Source: Bacillota bacterium
Lineage (GTDB): Bacteria > Bacillota > Clostridia > Lachnospirales > Lachnospiraceae
DNA: 24,207 nt
NCBI GenBank assembly: GCA_023399455.1
Contig: JAEWPN010000189.1
Coordinates: 1 to 24,207 of the forward strand
Direction of reading: 5' to 3'
The notes under the pieces were generated by a model. It did not search any database and was not told where the DNA came from. It worked only from the letters and a program-made list of their open reading frames with translations. Numbering within the stretch: the first letter of the stretch is position 1; every line of letters starts with the position of its first letter. Positions 1-8,958 of this stretch are shown piece by piece. Both the position numbers and the translations under genes were made by a program.

Positions 1-7
1 GGTTGGA

Positions 8-13
8 TATAAT
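8..13 (+). promoter_or_regulatory. -10 box of the 6S RNA promoter
   Basis: A perfect TATAAT lies at 8-13, and the 6S RNA fold begins about 8 nt downstream (22). This is the spacing expected for a SigA-type start near 20-21. The -35 element would lie outside the window, so only half of the promoter is visible. Confidence 0.6.
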
Positions 14-20
14 AATAGTA

Positions 21-212
21 GCCTGAAATGTTCGATAACTCTTGTTATTTTGAACCTACAGATACTTTAAACGGGATTCCTACATTGCCTTATCGCTGTC
101 AAGCCCCCACTCGAAAGAGGATTGGAGGGGAAGGCAAAAGTAAGGTTGCGGTCACCCACCTAGCTTTGCTAGGAGTCAAAGTACAAGAACCGGCATTTTG
201 GGGATTTATGTA
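21..212 (+). ncRNA. ssrS: 6S RNA
   Basis: 6S RNA mimics an open promoter and binds the housekeeping RNA polymerase holoenzyme, reducing transcription in slow-growing cells. The two ends form a closing helix: CCTGAAATG at 22-30 pairs with CATTTTGGG at 194-202 (9 bp including G-U pairs). The flanks ATGTTCG near the 5' end and GGCATTTTGGGG near the 3' end resemble the conserved terminal helix of known 6S RNAs. The length of about 190 nt fits the family. A TATAAT box precedes it and an intrinsic terminator follows at 227-256. The only open frame inside (28-213) lacks a ribosome binding site and resembles no protein I recognise. The identification is by pattern recognition and was not tested against a covariance model. 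Confidence 0.85.
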
Positions 213-226
213 GTATGCTACGAAGG

Positions 227-256
227 AAAAAAGCAGCCGTATTGGCTGCTTTTTTC
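227..256 (+). terminator. Intrinsic terminator of 6S RNA
   Basis: AAAAAAGCAGCC at 227-238 pairs with GGCTGCTTTTTT at 244-255, leaving a 5-nt loop. The U-run lies on the 3' arm. It ends the 6S transcript and separates it from the downstream SpoIID-type gene. Confidence 0.9.
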
Positions 257-331
257 CAATAGAAAATTATGATTTATGAGGCGTCGTATTCCGGCGTTGC
301 CGCGTGAAAATAGAAGACCGGGAGATTTTTA

Positions 332-2647
332 ATGAATAAAAATGTCAGAATGTTTCTGAAAATGCTGTTTTGTATCGTTGGCCTGCTTATTATTGTTTAC
401 ATATTGGCTGTAAGTATCCGCATGGGGAGGATAAAACAGCCCGAAGGAGAATACATAAGGCTTCAGGATGTGCTGCTTCTCAGCGAGGCACTGGAGGCAG
501 GAGACGGGTTGGAAACGGCTCTTGCTGAGCTTAAGGGGGAGTTGGCTGCGAATCCGGAAGCAGTCTTAACCTACGAACAGTTTTTAAGCATATTTTCTGC
601 AGCTATGCCGCAGGATGCCGCATCCGGGTATGAGAAGGAATATGAAGAGAAGTATAAAGACGGCTTCTTTTTTTTGAAAGAGGATTGGTATCGTCTTTAC
701 GACAGCCTGCTCACCTATTATGATATGAGAGAGAGAATCGCTTTTGAGAATATAGTTATATTGGGGACGGGGCTGGAGGTATGGGACGAAGAAGGAAATG
801 CGTTTGCAGAGAAAGAAATGCTGACGGAGAAGGGGAGATTTTTTTATGCCTCGGATTCGTTTCCTCAATACAAATACCAGGTAATCAAGGCATATAAGAA
901 GGACGATGTATTCCTTGCCGTCTATCAGGCGGTGAGCCGCGGATATAGTCTGCATAATACATGGTTAGTAGAAGCGCAGGACGGTACGCTGCGGGCGTTC
1001 GTGCAAGGATACGAAATAGAATTTCCGTATGAGAAGGCTGAGCAAGCGCAGAGGGAGCAGATTGCCGATATGGAATTTGCAGACGGAATCCTGCAATCGG
1101 TAAAAATCAAGAATGAAAAGATAAACGGGAAGTTATTAAGCTTCGGAGATGGCAGTATCGAAATCGAAGGATATGGAAAATATCCTTATGATGAAGGGCT
1201 GAAGATTTATAAACTGTACGGGACACTGAGCGAGTGCAGACAGGAAGACCTGCGGATCGGCTATAATTTTACGGATTTCGTTTTGGAGGATGGGATTGTA
1301 TGTGCGGGACTTATCACCAGAGACGAAGCCATGGAAAATATCCGAGTGGTCATAAAAAATACGGATTTCGCCAGCGCTTATCATGAAAAGCTGGAATTTA
1401 CGGCGGACACGGATTTTACGGTAAGCTATGGCAATTACAATGACTTGAAGAGAGAAGAACATAAGGCAGGAGAAAAAGTTGTTATCGATGGGGACAGCGA
1501 ATATTTTGCAGGAGAAAGGGTTTATATAGAGCCCACAGCTTTGACGGGAAGAATTCAGCTATTGTCCATAGGGCGTGCACAGGGAACCCCCGCTTATCGG
1601 GGAAAGCTGGAGATATCCCGTACTTCGGAAGGCTTGGTGGCCGTGAATGAAGTCTTGTTAGAGGAGTATTTGTATTCCGTGGTTCCGAGCGAGATGCCGG
1701 CCTCTTATCCGTTAGAAGCGTTGAAGGCGCAGGCGATATGCGCCAGAACCTACGCCTACAGGCATATGTCCCATTCGGGTATCGCCCAGTTCGGAGCGCA
1801 TGTGGATGACAGCGTAGGATATCAAGTATATAATAATATCGCTGAGAACGCCCAGACCACCAAGGCGGTGAAGGATACGGCGGGAGAACTGCTGTACTAC
1901 GGCGAAGAGTTGTGCGGTTCCTATTATTATTCCACCTCCTGTGGTTTCGGTTCGGACACCAATATATGGAAATCAGATTCCGAAGAGGATACTTCCTATC
2001 TAGTAGCAAAGCGGATAGGAGAAGGTGGTGAGCAATATAGCGGAGAAGAAATGACGAAGGAGGATGTATTCGCTTCCTTCATCGGCAGGTCCTTCGATTC
2101 TGATTACGAAAAAGAAGAGGCTTGGTACCGGTGGAAATATGAAGTGGAACATGTGGACTCAGAGAAAATCCTTGCTTCAATTCAAAAGCGCTATGAAGCG
2201 AATGAAAAACTCGTTCTGACAAAGATAAAGGACGGAAGCTTTTCAAGTGAGCCCGTAAAAAAACTGGGAGAGATAAAGAATATCTATATCGAAAAAAGAA
2301 ACAGCGGTGGCGCGGCGGATGAACTCATCATAGAAGGGACAAAAAATACATATAAAATCATATCAGAGCACAATATAAGATATGTGCTAAGCGATGGAGA
2401 GAGTATGGTAATCAGACAGGATGGAAGTGAGGTGGCGACACCCACGCTGCTTCCCAGCGCCTATATGACAATTACGACTAGCAAAGAAGGAAGCGTTGTG
2501 GTAGGATATACCTTAGTCGGGGGAGGATACGGACACGGCGTAGGAATGTCTCAGAACGGCGCGAAAGCTATGGCGAATACGGGCTTTGATGCGCAGGGTA
2601 TTCTATCATTTTTTTACCAGACCTGCGAAATAAAAAATGCATATTAA
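332..2647 (+). CDS. SpoIID/LytB-domain membrane-anchored protein with a long N-terminal extension
   Basis: This 771-aa protein probably acts at the outer face of the membrane on peptidoglycan. SpoIID-family proteins are lytic transglycosylases or amidase enhancers. Residues 7-28 form a hydrophobic signal anchor. Residues 30-400 are acidic and match nothing I recognise. The SpoIID domain begins near residue 410. It includes VVPSEMPASYPLEALKAQA, where E454 aligns with the catalytic Glu of Bacillus SpoIID, and ARTYAY. It closes with GHGVGMSQNGA at 734-744. Bacillus SpoIID is about 340 aa, so this protein is more than twice as long. The start is supported by GGGAG at 320-324. The next gene begins 21 nt later and is probably cotranscribed. 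I could not identify its own promoter. Whether it acts in sporulation or in vegetative wall remodelling cannot be told from sequence. Confidence 0.85.
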   Translation: MNKNVRMFLKMLFCIVGLLIIVYILAVSIRMGRIKQPEGEYIRLQDVLLLSEALEAGDGLETALAELKGELAANPEAVLTYEQFLSIFSAAMPQDAASGYEKEYEEKYKDGFFFLKEDWYRLYDSLLTYYDMRERIAFENIVILGTGLEVWDEEGNAFAEKEMLTEKGRFFYASDSFPQYKYQVIKAYKKDDVFLAVYQAVSRGYSLHNTWLVEAQDGTLRAFVQGYEIEFPYEKAEQAQREQIADMEFADGILQSVKIKNEKINGKLLSFGDGSIEIEGYGKYPYDEGLKIYKLYGTLSECRQEDLRIGYNFTDFVLEDGIVCAGLITRDEAMENIRVVIKNTDFASAYHEKLEFTADTDFTVSYGNYNDLKREEHKAGEKVVIDGDSEYFAGERVYIEPTALTGRIQLLSIGRAQGTPAYRGKLEISRTSEGLVAVNEVLLEEYLYSVVPSEMPASYPLEALKAQAICARTYAYRHMSHSGIAQFGAHVDDSVGYQVYNNIAENAQTTKAVKDTAGELLYYGEELCGSYYYSTSCGFGSDTNIWKSDSEEDTSYLVAKRIGEGGEQYSGEEMTKEDVFASFIGRSFDSDYEKEEAWYRWKYEVEHVDSEKILASIQKRYEANEKLVLTKIKDGSFSSEPVKKLGEIKNIYIEKRNSGGAADELIIEGTKNTYKIISEHNIRYVLSDGESMVIRQDGSEVATPTLLPSAYMTITTSKEGSVVVGYTLVGGGYGHGVGMSQNGAKAMANTGFDAQGILSFFYQTCEIKNAY

Positions 2648-2668
2648 CAGGTGGAAGGGAGACGGTGA

Positions 2669-3514
2669 GTGTTTAAAAGAATCCTTTATATCTTCAATGA
2701 CTTCAATAGACAGACGAACAGAAAAAATATCAGCGCTTTTGCAGCAAGTACGGCATTTTTCCTTTTTTTGTCGTTAATTCCCATGCTGATTTTGCTTTGC
2801 TCCATCATTCCGTATACGACCATCACGGAAGCGAATCTCATGACCTTTATGACGGATATGACGCCGGATATGGTGGATTCCCTTGTAGTATCGATTATAG
2901 AAGATGTGTATGATAAATCGGCGGGAGTCATTTCCATAGCGGCAATCGCTACGCTCTGGTCGGCGGCGAAGGGAATGCTGGCCCTTATCCGGGGATTGAA
3001 TGAGATCAACGACGTAGATGAGGATAGAAATTATGTGGTGCTTCGGGGAATCGCCGCTTTCTATACGATACTCATGCTCTTAGTCTTGCTATTATCCCTG
3101 GTAGTAATGGTATTTGGAAATGCTTTGGTAAACGGCGTGATCAGAAATGTGCCGGAGACAAAAAAGATATTCGATTTTTTAATGAATTTCCGATTGTTGT
3201 TTTCCTTTGTAATCATGATTTTAGGGTTTACCATGATTTATGCCTATATACCCAATAAGAAACTGAAATTCACGCTGCAGATACCAGGGGCTGTTTTCTC
3301 CGCAATCGTTTGGAACTTGTTTTCATGGGCCTTTTCCATCTATGTGGGAGGAGTGAATGATTTTAGCACTTACGGCAATCTGGCGACTATCGTTGTTATC
3401 ATGCTTTGGCTGTACATGTGCATTTATATCATTATGATAGGAGCTTATATCAACAGATATTTTGGGCCGGCCTATAAATTTCTGTTCGGCGTACGGCTTC
3501 ATAACAACAATTGA
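2669..3514 (+). CDS. YihY/BrkB (Rbn-like) family inner-membrane protein
   Basis: An integral membrane protein of 281 aa, the usual length of the YihY/BrkB family, whose molecular role is poorly established. The old RNase BN assignment was abandoned. The N-terminal segment NISAFAASTAFFLFLSLIPM followed by several hydrophobic helices is the family signature. Later hydrophobic stretches occur around residues 88-100, 130-160, 175-195, 205-225 and 240-260. Translation starts at a GTG (2669) with GGAAGGGA at 2653-2660 as ribosome binding site. The other nearby GTG at 2665 runs into a stop after three codons. It follows the SpoIID-type gene by 21 nt, so the two probably form one transcript. No intrinsic terminator is visible before the pheS promoter at 3534. 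Confidence 0.85.
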   Translation: MFKRILYIFNDFNRQTNRKNISAFAASTAFFLFLSLIPMLILLCSIIPYTTITEANLMTFMTDMTPDMVDSLVVSIIEDVYDKSAGVISIAAIATLWSAAKGMLALIRGLNEINDVDEDRNYVVLRGIAAFYTILMLLVLLLSLVVMVFGNALVNGVIRNVPETKKIFDFLMNFRLLFSFVIMILGFTMIYAYIPNKKLKFTLQIPGAVFSAIVWNLFSWAFSIYVGGVNDFSTYGNLATIVVIMLWLYMCIYIIMIGAYINRYFGPAYKFLFGVRLHNNN

Positions 3515-3533
3515 TGTACAGAAAAGAAGAGAC

Positions 3534-3562
3534 TTGACATTTGAAAAAAGATTCACTACAAT
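3534..3562 (+). promoter_or_regulatory. SigA-type promoter of the pheST operon
   Basis: A consensus -35 TTGACA at 3534-3539 and a -10 TACAAT at 3557-3562 are separated by exactly 17 nt. Transcription would start near 3569, giving a leader of about 370 nt that contains the T-box riboswitch. This is one of the two strongest promoter matches in the window. Confidence 0.8.
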
Positions 3563-3604
3563 GGGAATCAGTTAGAATGCTATAAAATAAATATATAACA
3601 AGAA

Positions 3605-3882
3605 ATGCTATGAAGGTGTTAGTAGAGTTACATTTTCTGTCAGAGAGAGGAAGTCACCGGCTGAAAGCTTCCCCCAGTTCAGATGTCGCTTGAGATTCCC
3701 ACCGGAGCATCCTGTATGAAATATATTGCTTGGCCGTTTTGTGATTTTGGGAAGCATAAATTAGTTCAGGACGTAGATCACACGTTACGTGAGAAGAGAG
3801 TCTGTTATCTAACAGGAATTCGGGTGGTACCGCGGAATAAATTTCGTCCCTGACATTATGAGAGTAGTGTCAGGGATTTTTT
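3605..3882 (+). promoter_or_regulatory. Phenylalanine T-box riboswitch upstream of pheS
   Basis: The leader senses uncharged tRNA-Phe and controls read-through into pheST. Stem I closes with GGTG (3615-3618) and CACC (3700-3703). Its specifier loop has AGTAGAG on the 5' side and GAGATTC on the 3' side, placing the specifier codon TTC (Phe) at 3696-3698. Above the loop, ACA...TCTG near 3630-3640 pairs with CAGATGT at 3680-3686. The T-box core GGGTGGTACCGCG is at 3822-3834, and CGTCCC at 3845-3850 can form the 3' side of the antiterminator. The competing terminator follows at 3847-3882. The specifier agrees with the downstream gene, which makes the call firm. Confidence 0.95.
3847..3882 (+). 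terminator. Regulated terminator of the pheS T-box
   Basis: TCCCTGACA at 3847-3855 pairs perfectly with TGTCAGGGA at 3868-3876, followed by TTTTTT at 3877-3882. The 5' arm is shared with the T-box antiterminator, so tRNA binding prevents this hairpin. Confidence 0.92.
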
Positions 3883-3942
3883 ATTTCATAGGAAAGTGCT
3901 CCTAATAACCGCTTCCCTGACAGTTAGAAGAAAGGAAAAGCA

Positions 3943-4962
3943 ATGAAAGAAAAATTAAACCAGATTAAAGAAGAAGCCATCAGACAGATAGAAGCCAGCG
4001 ATGCGCTTGAGAAATTGAATGAGATTCGCGTGAATTACTTGGGGAAAAAAGGGGAACTTACGGCGGTTCTGAAAAGTATGAAGGATGTAGCACCGGAAGA
4101 TAGACCCAAGGTAGGGCAGTTTGTCAACGAGACGAGAGAAGAGATAGAAAAAGTATTGGAAGAATACAGAGTGAAAATGGAACGTTCCCTGCGGGAGACC
4201 AGGATGAAAGCGGAGGTCATCGATGTGACTCTTCCTGCCGGGAAGAATAATATGGGACACCGTCATCCGAATACGATAGCGTTGGAGGAAGTGGAGAGGA
4301 TCTTCGTAGGCATGGGGTACGAAGTTGTAGAAGGACCGGAAATTGAAAAGGATTACTACAATTTTGAGGCGCTGAATATTCCTGAGGGACATCCTGCGAA
4401 AGATGAGCAGGATACCTTTTATATCACCGGAGATATTCTGCTAAGGTCACAGACTTCGCCCACTCAGGTACACGAGATGGAAAAAGGACATCTGCCTATC
4501 CGCATGCTGGCTCCTGGAAGAGTGTTCCGCTCTGATGAAGTGGATGCCACCCACTCTCCGTCCTTCCATCAGATTGAAGGCCTGGTAATCGATAAAAATA
4601 TTACTTTCGCTGATTTGAAAGGAACGCTTGCAGTGTTTGCAAAAGAACTATTCGGGGAAAGCACCGAAGTAAAATTCAGACCTCATCATTTCCAATTTAC
4701 GGAGCCCAGCGCAGAAATGGATGTTTCCTGCTATAAATGCGGCGGCAAAGGCTGCCGGTTCTGTAAAGGCTCCGGCTGGATTGAAATATTGGGCTGCGGG
4801 ATGGTACATCCTCATGTGCTTCGGATGAGCGGCATCGACCCCGAGAAATATACCGGCTTTGCTTTCGGCATAGGTTTGGAGCGCATTGCACTTTTGAAAT
4901 ATGAAATCGATGACATGCGTCTGCTTTACGAGAACGATATTCGTTTCCTGAAACAATTTTAA
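3943..4962 (+). CDS. pheS: Phenylalanine-tRNA ligase alpha subunit
   Basis: Catalytic subunit of the alpha2-beta2 PheRS, which charges tRNA-Phe in the cytoplasm. It is 339 aa, standard length. The first ~90 residues are a charged helical coiled-coil arm for tRNA binding. The class II core follows, with motif 2 around FRSDEVDATHSPSFHQIEG and motif 3 near the C-terminus at GFAFGIGLERIALLKY. The Cys-rich stretch CGGKGCRFCKGSGW before GMVHPHVL is normal for bacterial PheS. The start is preceded by AGAAAGGAAA. Expression depends on the T-box in the leader. pheT begins 66 nt downstream on the same transcript, as in most Firmicutes. Confidence 0.97.
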   Translation: MKEKLNQIKEEAIRQIEASDALEKLNEIRVNYLGKKGELTAVLKSMKDVAPEDRPKVGQFVNETREEIEKVLEEYRVKMERSLRETRMKAEVIDVTLPAGKNNMGHRHPNTIALEEVERIFVGMGYEVVEGPEIEKDYYNFEALNIPEGHPAKDEQDTFYITGDILLRSQTSPTQVHEMEKGHLPIRMLAPGRVFRSDEVDATHSPSFHQIEGLVIDKNITFADLKGTLAVFAKELFGESTEVKFRPHHFQFTEPSAEMDVSCYKCGGKGCRFCKGSGWIEILGCGMVHPHVLRMSGIDPEKYTGFAFGIGLERIALLKYEIDDMRLLYENDIRFLKQF

Positions 4963-5028
4963 CGGCGGCTTTTTTAAAAAGGCAGGAAAAAAGACGGCAT
5001 ACGTGTGTATAATGAAGGAGAATAAAAG

Positions 5029-7449
5029 ATGAACACAGCATTATCATGGATCAAAGCATATGTACCGGAACTGGAATGTACCGATCAGGAATATTGTGAT
5101 GCGATGACACTGTCGGGAACGAAGGTGGAAGGTTATGAAAGATTGGATAAGAATCTGGAAAAAATAGTAGTAGGTCAGATTGAAAAAATAGAGAGGCATC
5201 CCGATGCGGATAAACTGATCGTATGTCAGGTGAACGTAGGAAGAGAAGTGATACAGATCGTTACGGGCGCTCCTAATGTCAAAGAAGGAGATAAAGTACC
5301 GGTGGTATTAGACGGAGGTAAAGTGGCGGGAGGACATGACGGCGGTCCGCTTCCTGAAAATGGGATCGAAATCAAGGCAGGCAAGCTTCGCGGCGTTCCC
5401 TCTTACGGTATGATGTGCTCTATCGAGGAGCTTGGAACTACGAGAGAAATGTATCCGGAGGCACCCGAATACGGTATTTATATTTTCGGAAACGATGTGC
5501 AGGTAGGCTCCGATGCAGCAGAAGCTTTGGGGCTCAAGGATACTGTATTTGAATACGAGATCACCTCCAACCGCGTGGACTGTTACAGTGTGCTTGGCAT
5601 TGCGCGCGAGGCGGCGGCAACTTTTAGAAAGCCTTTCGTCGTTCCGGCAGTGGAAGTGAAAGAAAATGACGAAAGGGTTGAGAACTATATTTCTGTGGAT
5701 GTAAAGGACCCGGACTTGTGCTCCAGATATATTGCGAGAGTATGTACCAATATTAAAATAGGACCTTCTCCTAAATGGATGCAGAGACGCCTGGCGGCCA
5801 GCGGTATCCGCCCGATCAACAATTTGGTTGACATAACTAACTACGTGATGGAGGAATATGGGCAGCCGATGCACGCCTTTGATTTGGATACGATAGCGGG
5901 GCATAAAATTATAGTTCGCCGTGCGAAGGATGGAGATGAGTTCCAGACGTTGGACGGACAGATGAGAAAGCTGGACAAAGAAATGCTTATGATATGCGAC
6001 GCTGAAAAGGAAATCGGCATTGCAGGAATCATGGGCGGCGAGAATTCTAAGATTACGGATGACGTAAAGACCGTTTTATTCGAGGCAGCAACTTTCAACG
6101 GCACGAACATCCGTAAATCGGCTAAGAGAATCGGACTTCGCACCGATGCTTCCGGCAAGTTCGAAAAGGGTTTGGACCCTCATAATGCGGAGGCGGCAAT
6201 CAATAGAGCCTGCCAATTAATACAAGAGCTGGGCTGCGGAGAAGTAGTGGGCGGAATGGTAGATGTGTGCGTTCCGATGAAAGAGGATGTTCAGATACGT
6301 TTCGATCCGGAGAGGATCAATAAGCTTCTAGGGACTGATATTTCAAAAGACGAGATGCTTCGTATCTTCGAGATGCTAGAGCTTAAGTATGAGAAGGAAA
6401 CGGATATGCTTGTAGTGCCGTCTTTCCGTCAGGATATTGTGTGTGCTGCGGACGTGGCGGAAGAAGTGGCTAGATTCTACGGATACGATAAGATTCCGGT
6501 ATCACTTCCAAGCGGCGAAGCGACGACGGGAAAGCTTCCCTTCAAACTGCGAATCGAGCAGAAAGCGAGGGATATAGCACAGTTTAGCGGGTTCTCGCAG
6601 GGAATGTGTTATTCCTTCGAAAGTCCCAAAGTGTTCGATAAATTGCTGCTTCCTCTGGACAGCGATTTGAGGAAGGCGATTACGATAGCTAATCCCTTGG
6701 GCGAAGACTTTTCCATTATGAGGACGATTTCCCTTAATGGAATGCTAACGAGCCTCGCTACGAATTACAATAGAAGAAATAAAGATGTAAGGTTGTATGA
6801 GCTTGGAAATATCTATATTCCCAAGGCGTTGCCGCTTACTGAGCTGCCTGATGAGAGAATGCAGTTTACGTTTGGTATGTACGGTGAGGGAGATTTCTTC
6901 ACGATGAAGGGTGTTGTAGAGGAATTCTTTGACAGCATTGGTCTGAGGAAGAAGCCTGTTTACGATCCGGAGGCTGGGAAGCCTTTCCTTCATCCGGGAC
7001 GTCAGGCGGGAATAGTATATGAGGGCACATTGGTAGGCTATCTGGGTGAGGTGCATCCTGAGGTATGTGATAACTACGATATAGGAACAAAGGTGTATAT
7101 CGCTGTTCTGGATATGCCGCAGATAGAGCCTTTTGCTACCTTTGACAGAAAATACGAGGGTATTGCGAAGTATCCTGCGGTATCCCGCGATATTAGTATG
7201 GTGGTACCGAAGAATATTCTCGTAGGACAGATAGAAACGATGATCGAACAGCGCGGAGGAAATATTCTGGAGGCTTATAATCTGTTCGATATTTATGAAG
7301 GAGCGCAGATCAAAGCGGGTTATAAGTCGGTGGCTTATTCTATTACATTCAGGGCGAAGGATAGGACGTTAGAAGAGAACGATGTTGCTTCGGCTATGAA
7401 GAAGATATTGAATGGATTGGAGAGCATGGGAATAGAACTGCGTCAATAG
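5029..7449 (+). CDS. pheT: Phenylalanine-tRNA ligase beta subunit
   Basis: The 806-aa beta subunit partners with PheS and carries tRNA recognition and editing. The domain order is the usual one: N-terminal segment, an EMAP/OB-type tRNA-binding domain at about 40-150 (VGQIEKIERHPDADKL), a B3/B4 editing domain at about 210-385, a B5 domain at about 400-475, a catalytic-like core at about 480-690, and a C-terminal ferredoxin-fold anticodon-binding domain from about 713. The last begins near KYPAVSRDISMVVP. Ribosome binding site AAGGAG is at 5015-5020. An M18 peptidase gene starts 26 nt after the stop with no terminator between, so the operon continues. Confidence 0.97.
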   Translation: MNTALSWIKAYVPELECTDQEYCDAMTLSGTKVEGYERLDKNLEKIVVGQIEKIERHPDADKLIVCQVNVGREVIQIVTGAPNVKEGDKVPVVLDGGKVAGGHDGGPLPENGIEIKAGKLRGVPSYGMMCSIEELGTTREMYPEAPEYGIYIFGNDVQVGSDAAEALGLKDTVFEYEITSNRVDCYSVLGIAREAAATFRKPFVVPAVEVKENDERVENYISVDVKDPDLCSRYIARVCTNIKIGPSPKWMQRRLAASGIRPINNLVDITNYVMEEYGQPMHAFDLDTIAGHKIIVRRAKDGDEFQTLDGQMRKLDKEMLMICDAEKEIGIAGIMGGENSKITDDVKTVLFEAATFNGTNIRKSAKRIGLRTDASGKFEKGLDPHNAEAAINRACQLIQELGCGEVVGGMVDVCVPMKEDVQIRFDPERINKLLGTDISKDEMLRIFEMLELKYEKETDMLVVPSFRQDIVCAADVAEEVARFYGYDKIPVSLPSGEATTGKLPFKLRIEQKARDIAQFSGFSQGMCYSFESPKVFDKLLLPLDSDLRKAITIANPLGEDFSIMRTISLNGMLTSLATNYNRRNKDVRLYELGNIYIPKALPLTELPDERMQFTFGMYGEGDFFTMKGVVEEFFDSIGLRKKPVYDPEAGKPFLHPGRQAGIVYEGTLVGYLGEVHPEVCDNYDIGTKVYIAVLDMPQIEPFATFDRKYEGIAKYPAVSRDISMVVPKNILVGQIETMIEQRGGNILEAYNLFDIYEGAQIKAGYKSVAYSITFRAKDRTLEENDVASAMKKILNGLESMGIELRQ

Positions 7450-7475
7450 ACAAAAAAAGAAAGGAGAGGCCGCAT

Positions 7476-8918
7476 ATGCGGCTGGGATCGGTTATGGAGA
7501 ATAAGAATATTTGGAGGACATATAGTGCAGAACAGCTTATAGAGCTTGAGGAGCACGCGAAGGAGTATATGGATTTTTTGGATAATGGGAAGACGGAGAG
7601 GGAGTGTATCGATACTATTGTCAACATGATTGAGAAAGAAGGGTATCAGGAGTTGCAATCTCTGATTAAGAAGAACAAGGCGCTGAAGGAGGGGGATAGG
7701 GTTTATTCGGTCTGGATGAATAAGTCTATCGTTATGTTCCAGATGGGAAAGAAACCGATGGCCGAGGGGATGAATATTCTCGGGGCGCATTTGGATTCCC
7801 CGAGGCTTGATATTAAGCAGAATCCGGTATATGAAGAGGGCGGATTCGCTTATTTAGATACGCATTATTACGGCGGCGTGAAGAAGTATCAGTGGGTGAC
7901 GATTCCGCTTTCCATTCATGGCGTAGTGATTAAAAAAGATGGGACGACTGTAGAGATCAATGTGGGAGAGAATGAGGATGATCCGGTATTTTTTGTGTCG
8001 GATCTTCTCATTCACCTTGCGGCAGAGCAGCTTGAAAAGAAGGCTTCCAAGGTTATTGAAGGTGAGGCCTTGGATATTATTGTGGGAAATAAGCCTCTTG
8101 TAATAGAGAAAAAGGGAGAAAAAGGGGAAAAAAATAAAGGAAAGGATGGTAAGGATGCGGTGAAGAGGGGTATCCTTGCTATTCTGAAGGAAAGCTATGA
8201 TATAGAGGAAGAGGATTTTATTTCTGCCGAGTTGGAGGTCGTTCCTGCCGGGAAGGCGAGGGAAGCGGGCTTTGATAGGAGTATGATTCTGGCATATGGG
8301 CAGGATGACAGGATATGCGCATTTTCCTCATTGAAAGCAATGCTTGAGGTGAAGGAAACGGAGAGGACTACCTGCTGTATTTTAGTGGATAAGGAAGAGA
8401 TAGGCAGCGTGGGAGCTACGGGTATGCAGTCTAAATTCTTCGAGAATGCAGTTGCGGAAGTGATGAATCTGGCGGGAGATTACAGTGAGCTTAAGGTGAG
8501 AAGGTGTCTGGCATCCTCCTGCATGCTGTCTTCCGATGTGAGCAGTGCATTTGATCCGGCTTTCGCTTCCTGTTTTGATAAGAAGAACGTAGCATATCTG
8601 GGGAATGGAATGGTATTCAATAAATTTACCGGTTCCCGGGGAAAGTCCGGCTCCAACGATGCCAATGCGGAATATATGGGACATATCAGAGCGATTTTGG
8701 ATAAGGAAAAGGTACATTTTCAGACGGCGGAGCTGGGAAAAGTGGATGTTGGCGGCGGCGGAACCATTGCATATATTCTCGCACTGTACGGCATGAACGT
8801 TATCGACAGCGGGGTGGCTGTGATGAATATGCATGCTCCCTGGGAGGCGACCAGCAAGGCGGATGTATATGAATCCAAACGGGGATATGTGGCATTTCTG
8901 AACAATGCATCCCTGTAA
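7476..8918 (+). CDS. M18-family zinc aminopeptidase
   Basis: A cytoplasmic metalloaminopeptidase of 480 aa, standard for M18, a family that usually prefers acidic or hydrophobic N-terminal residues. The dinuclear zinc site is readable: H105 and D107 in GAHLDSPRLD, the D of YGQDDRICAF, E307/E308 in DKEEIGS, the D of LSSDVSSAFDP, and H453 in NMHAPWE. Residues 209-230 form a Lys/Gly-rich, low-complexity loop (GEKGEKNKGKDGKDAVK) that is probably solvent exposed. The chosen start follows AAGGAGAGG by about 9 nt. An alternative ATG at 7494 has no comparable binding site. The gene sits between pheT and queA in one apparent operon, and no functional link to tRNA charging is evident. Confidence 0.92.
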   Translation: MRLGSVMENKNIWRTYSAEQLIELEEHAKEYMDFLDNGKTERECIDTIVNMIEKEGYQELQSLIKKNKALKEGDRVYSVWMNKSIVMFQMGKKPMAEGMNILGAHLDSPRLDIKQNPVYEEGGFAYLDTHYYGGVKKYQWVTIPLSIHGVVIKKDGTTVEINVGENEDDPVFFVSDLLIHLAAEQLEKKASKVIEGEALDIIVGNKPLVIEKKGEKGEKNKGKDGKDAVKRGILAILKESYDIEEEDFISAELEVVPAGKAREAGFDRSMILAYGQDDRICAFSSLKAMLEVKETERTTCCILVDKEEIGSVGATGMQSKFFENAVAEVMNLAGDYSELKVRRCLASSCMLSSDVSSAFDPAFASCFDKKNVAYLGNGMVFNKFTGSRGKSGSNDANAEYMGHIRAILDKEKVHFQTAELGKVDVGGGGTIAYILALYGMNVIDSGVAVMNMHAPWEATSKADVYESKRGYVAFLNNASL

Positions 8919-8958
8919 ATGAGATAAGCGGATATGAAAGAAAGATATGTGAAATATT

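Noticed and set aside
28..213. Open frame of 61 codons at the window start
   Set aside because: It lies within the 6S RNA, has no ribosome binding site and its translation resembles no protein.
668..675. T8 tract in the SpoIID-type gene as a phase-variation site
   Set aside because: T and A runs of this length are common in AT-rich genomes, unlike G8, so there is little reason to single it out.
1482..2009. Long open frame on - opposite the SpoIID-type gene
   Set aside because: Antisense shadow with Arg/Pro-rich, protein-unlike composition.
3576..3611. Two ATGCTAT copies in the pheS leader as members of the 22.3-kb repeat family
   Set aside because: Isolated 7-mers are expected a few times by chance in 24 kb, and here they lack the inverted arrangement.
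4966..4984. Terminator between pheS and pheT (CTTTTTTAAAAAG)
   Set aside because: An A/T palindrome without a GC stem or following U-run; it would not terminate.
5008..5013. TATAAT between pheS and pheT as an internal promoter
   Set aside because: No -35 at a suitable distance and the extended -10 TG is out of register; it also overlaps the approach to the pheT ribosome binding site.
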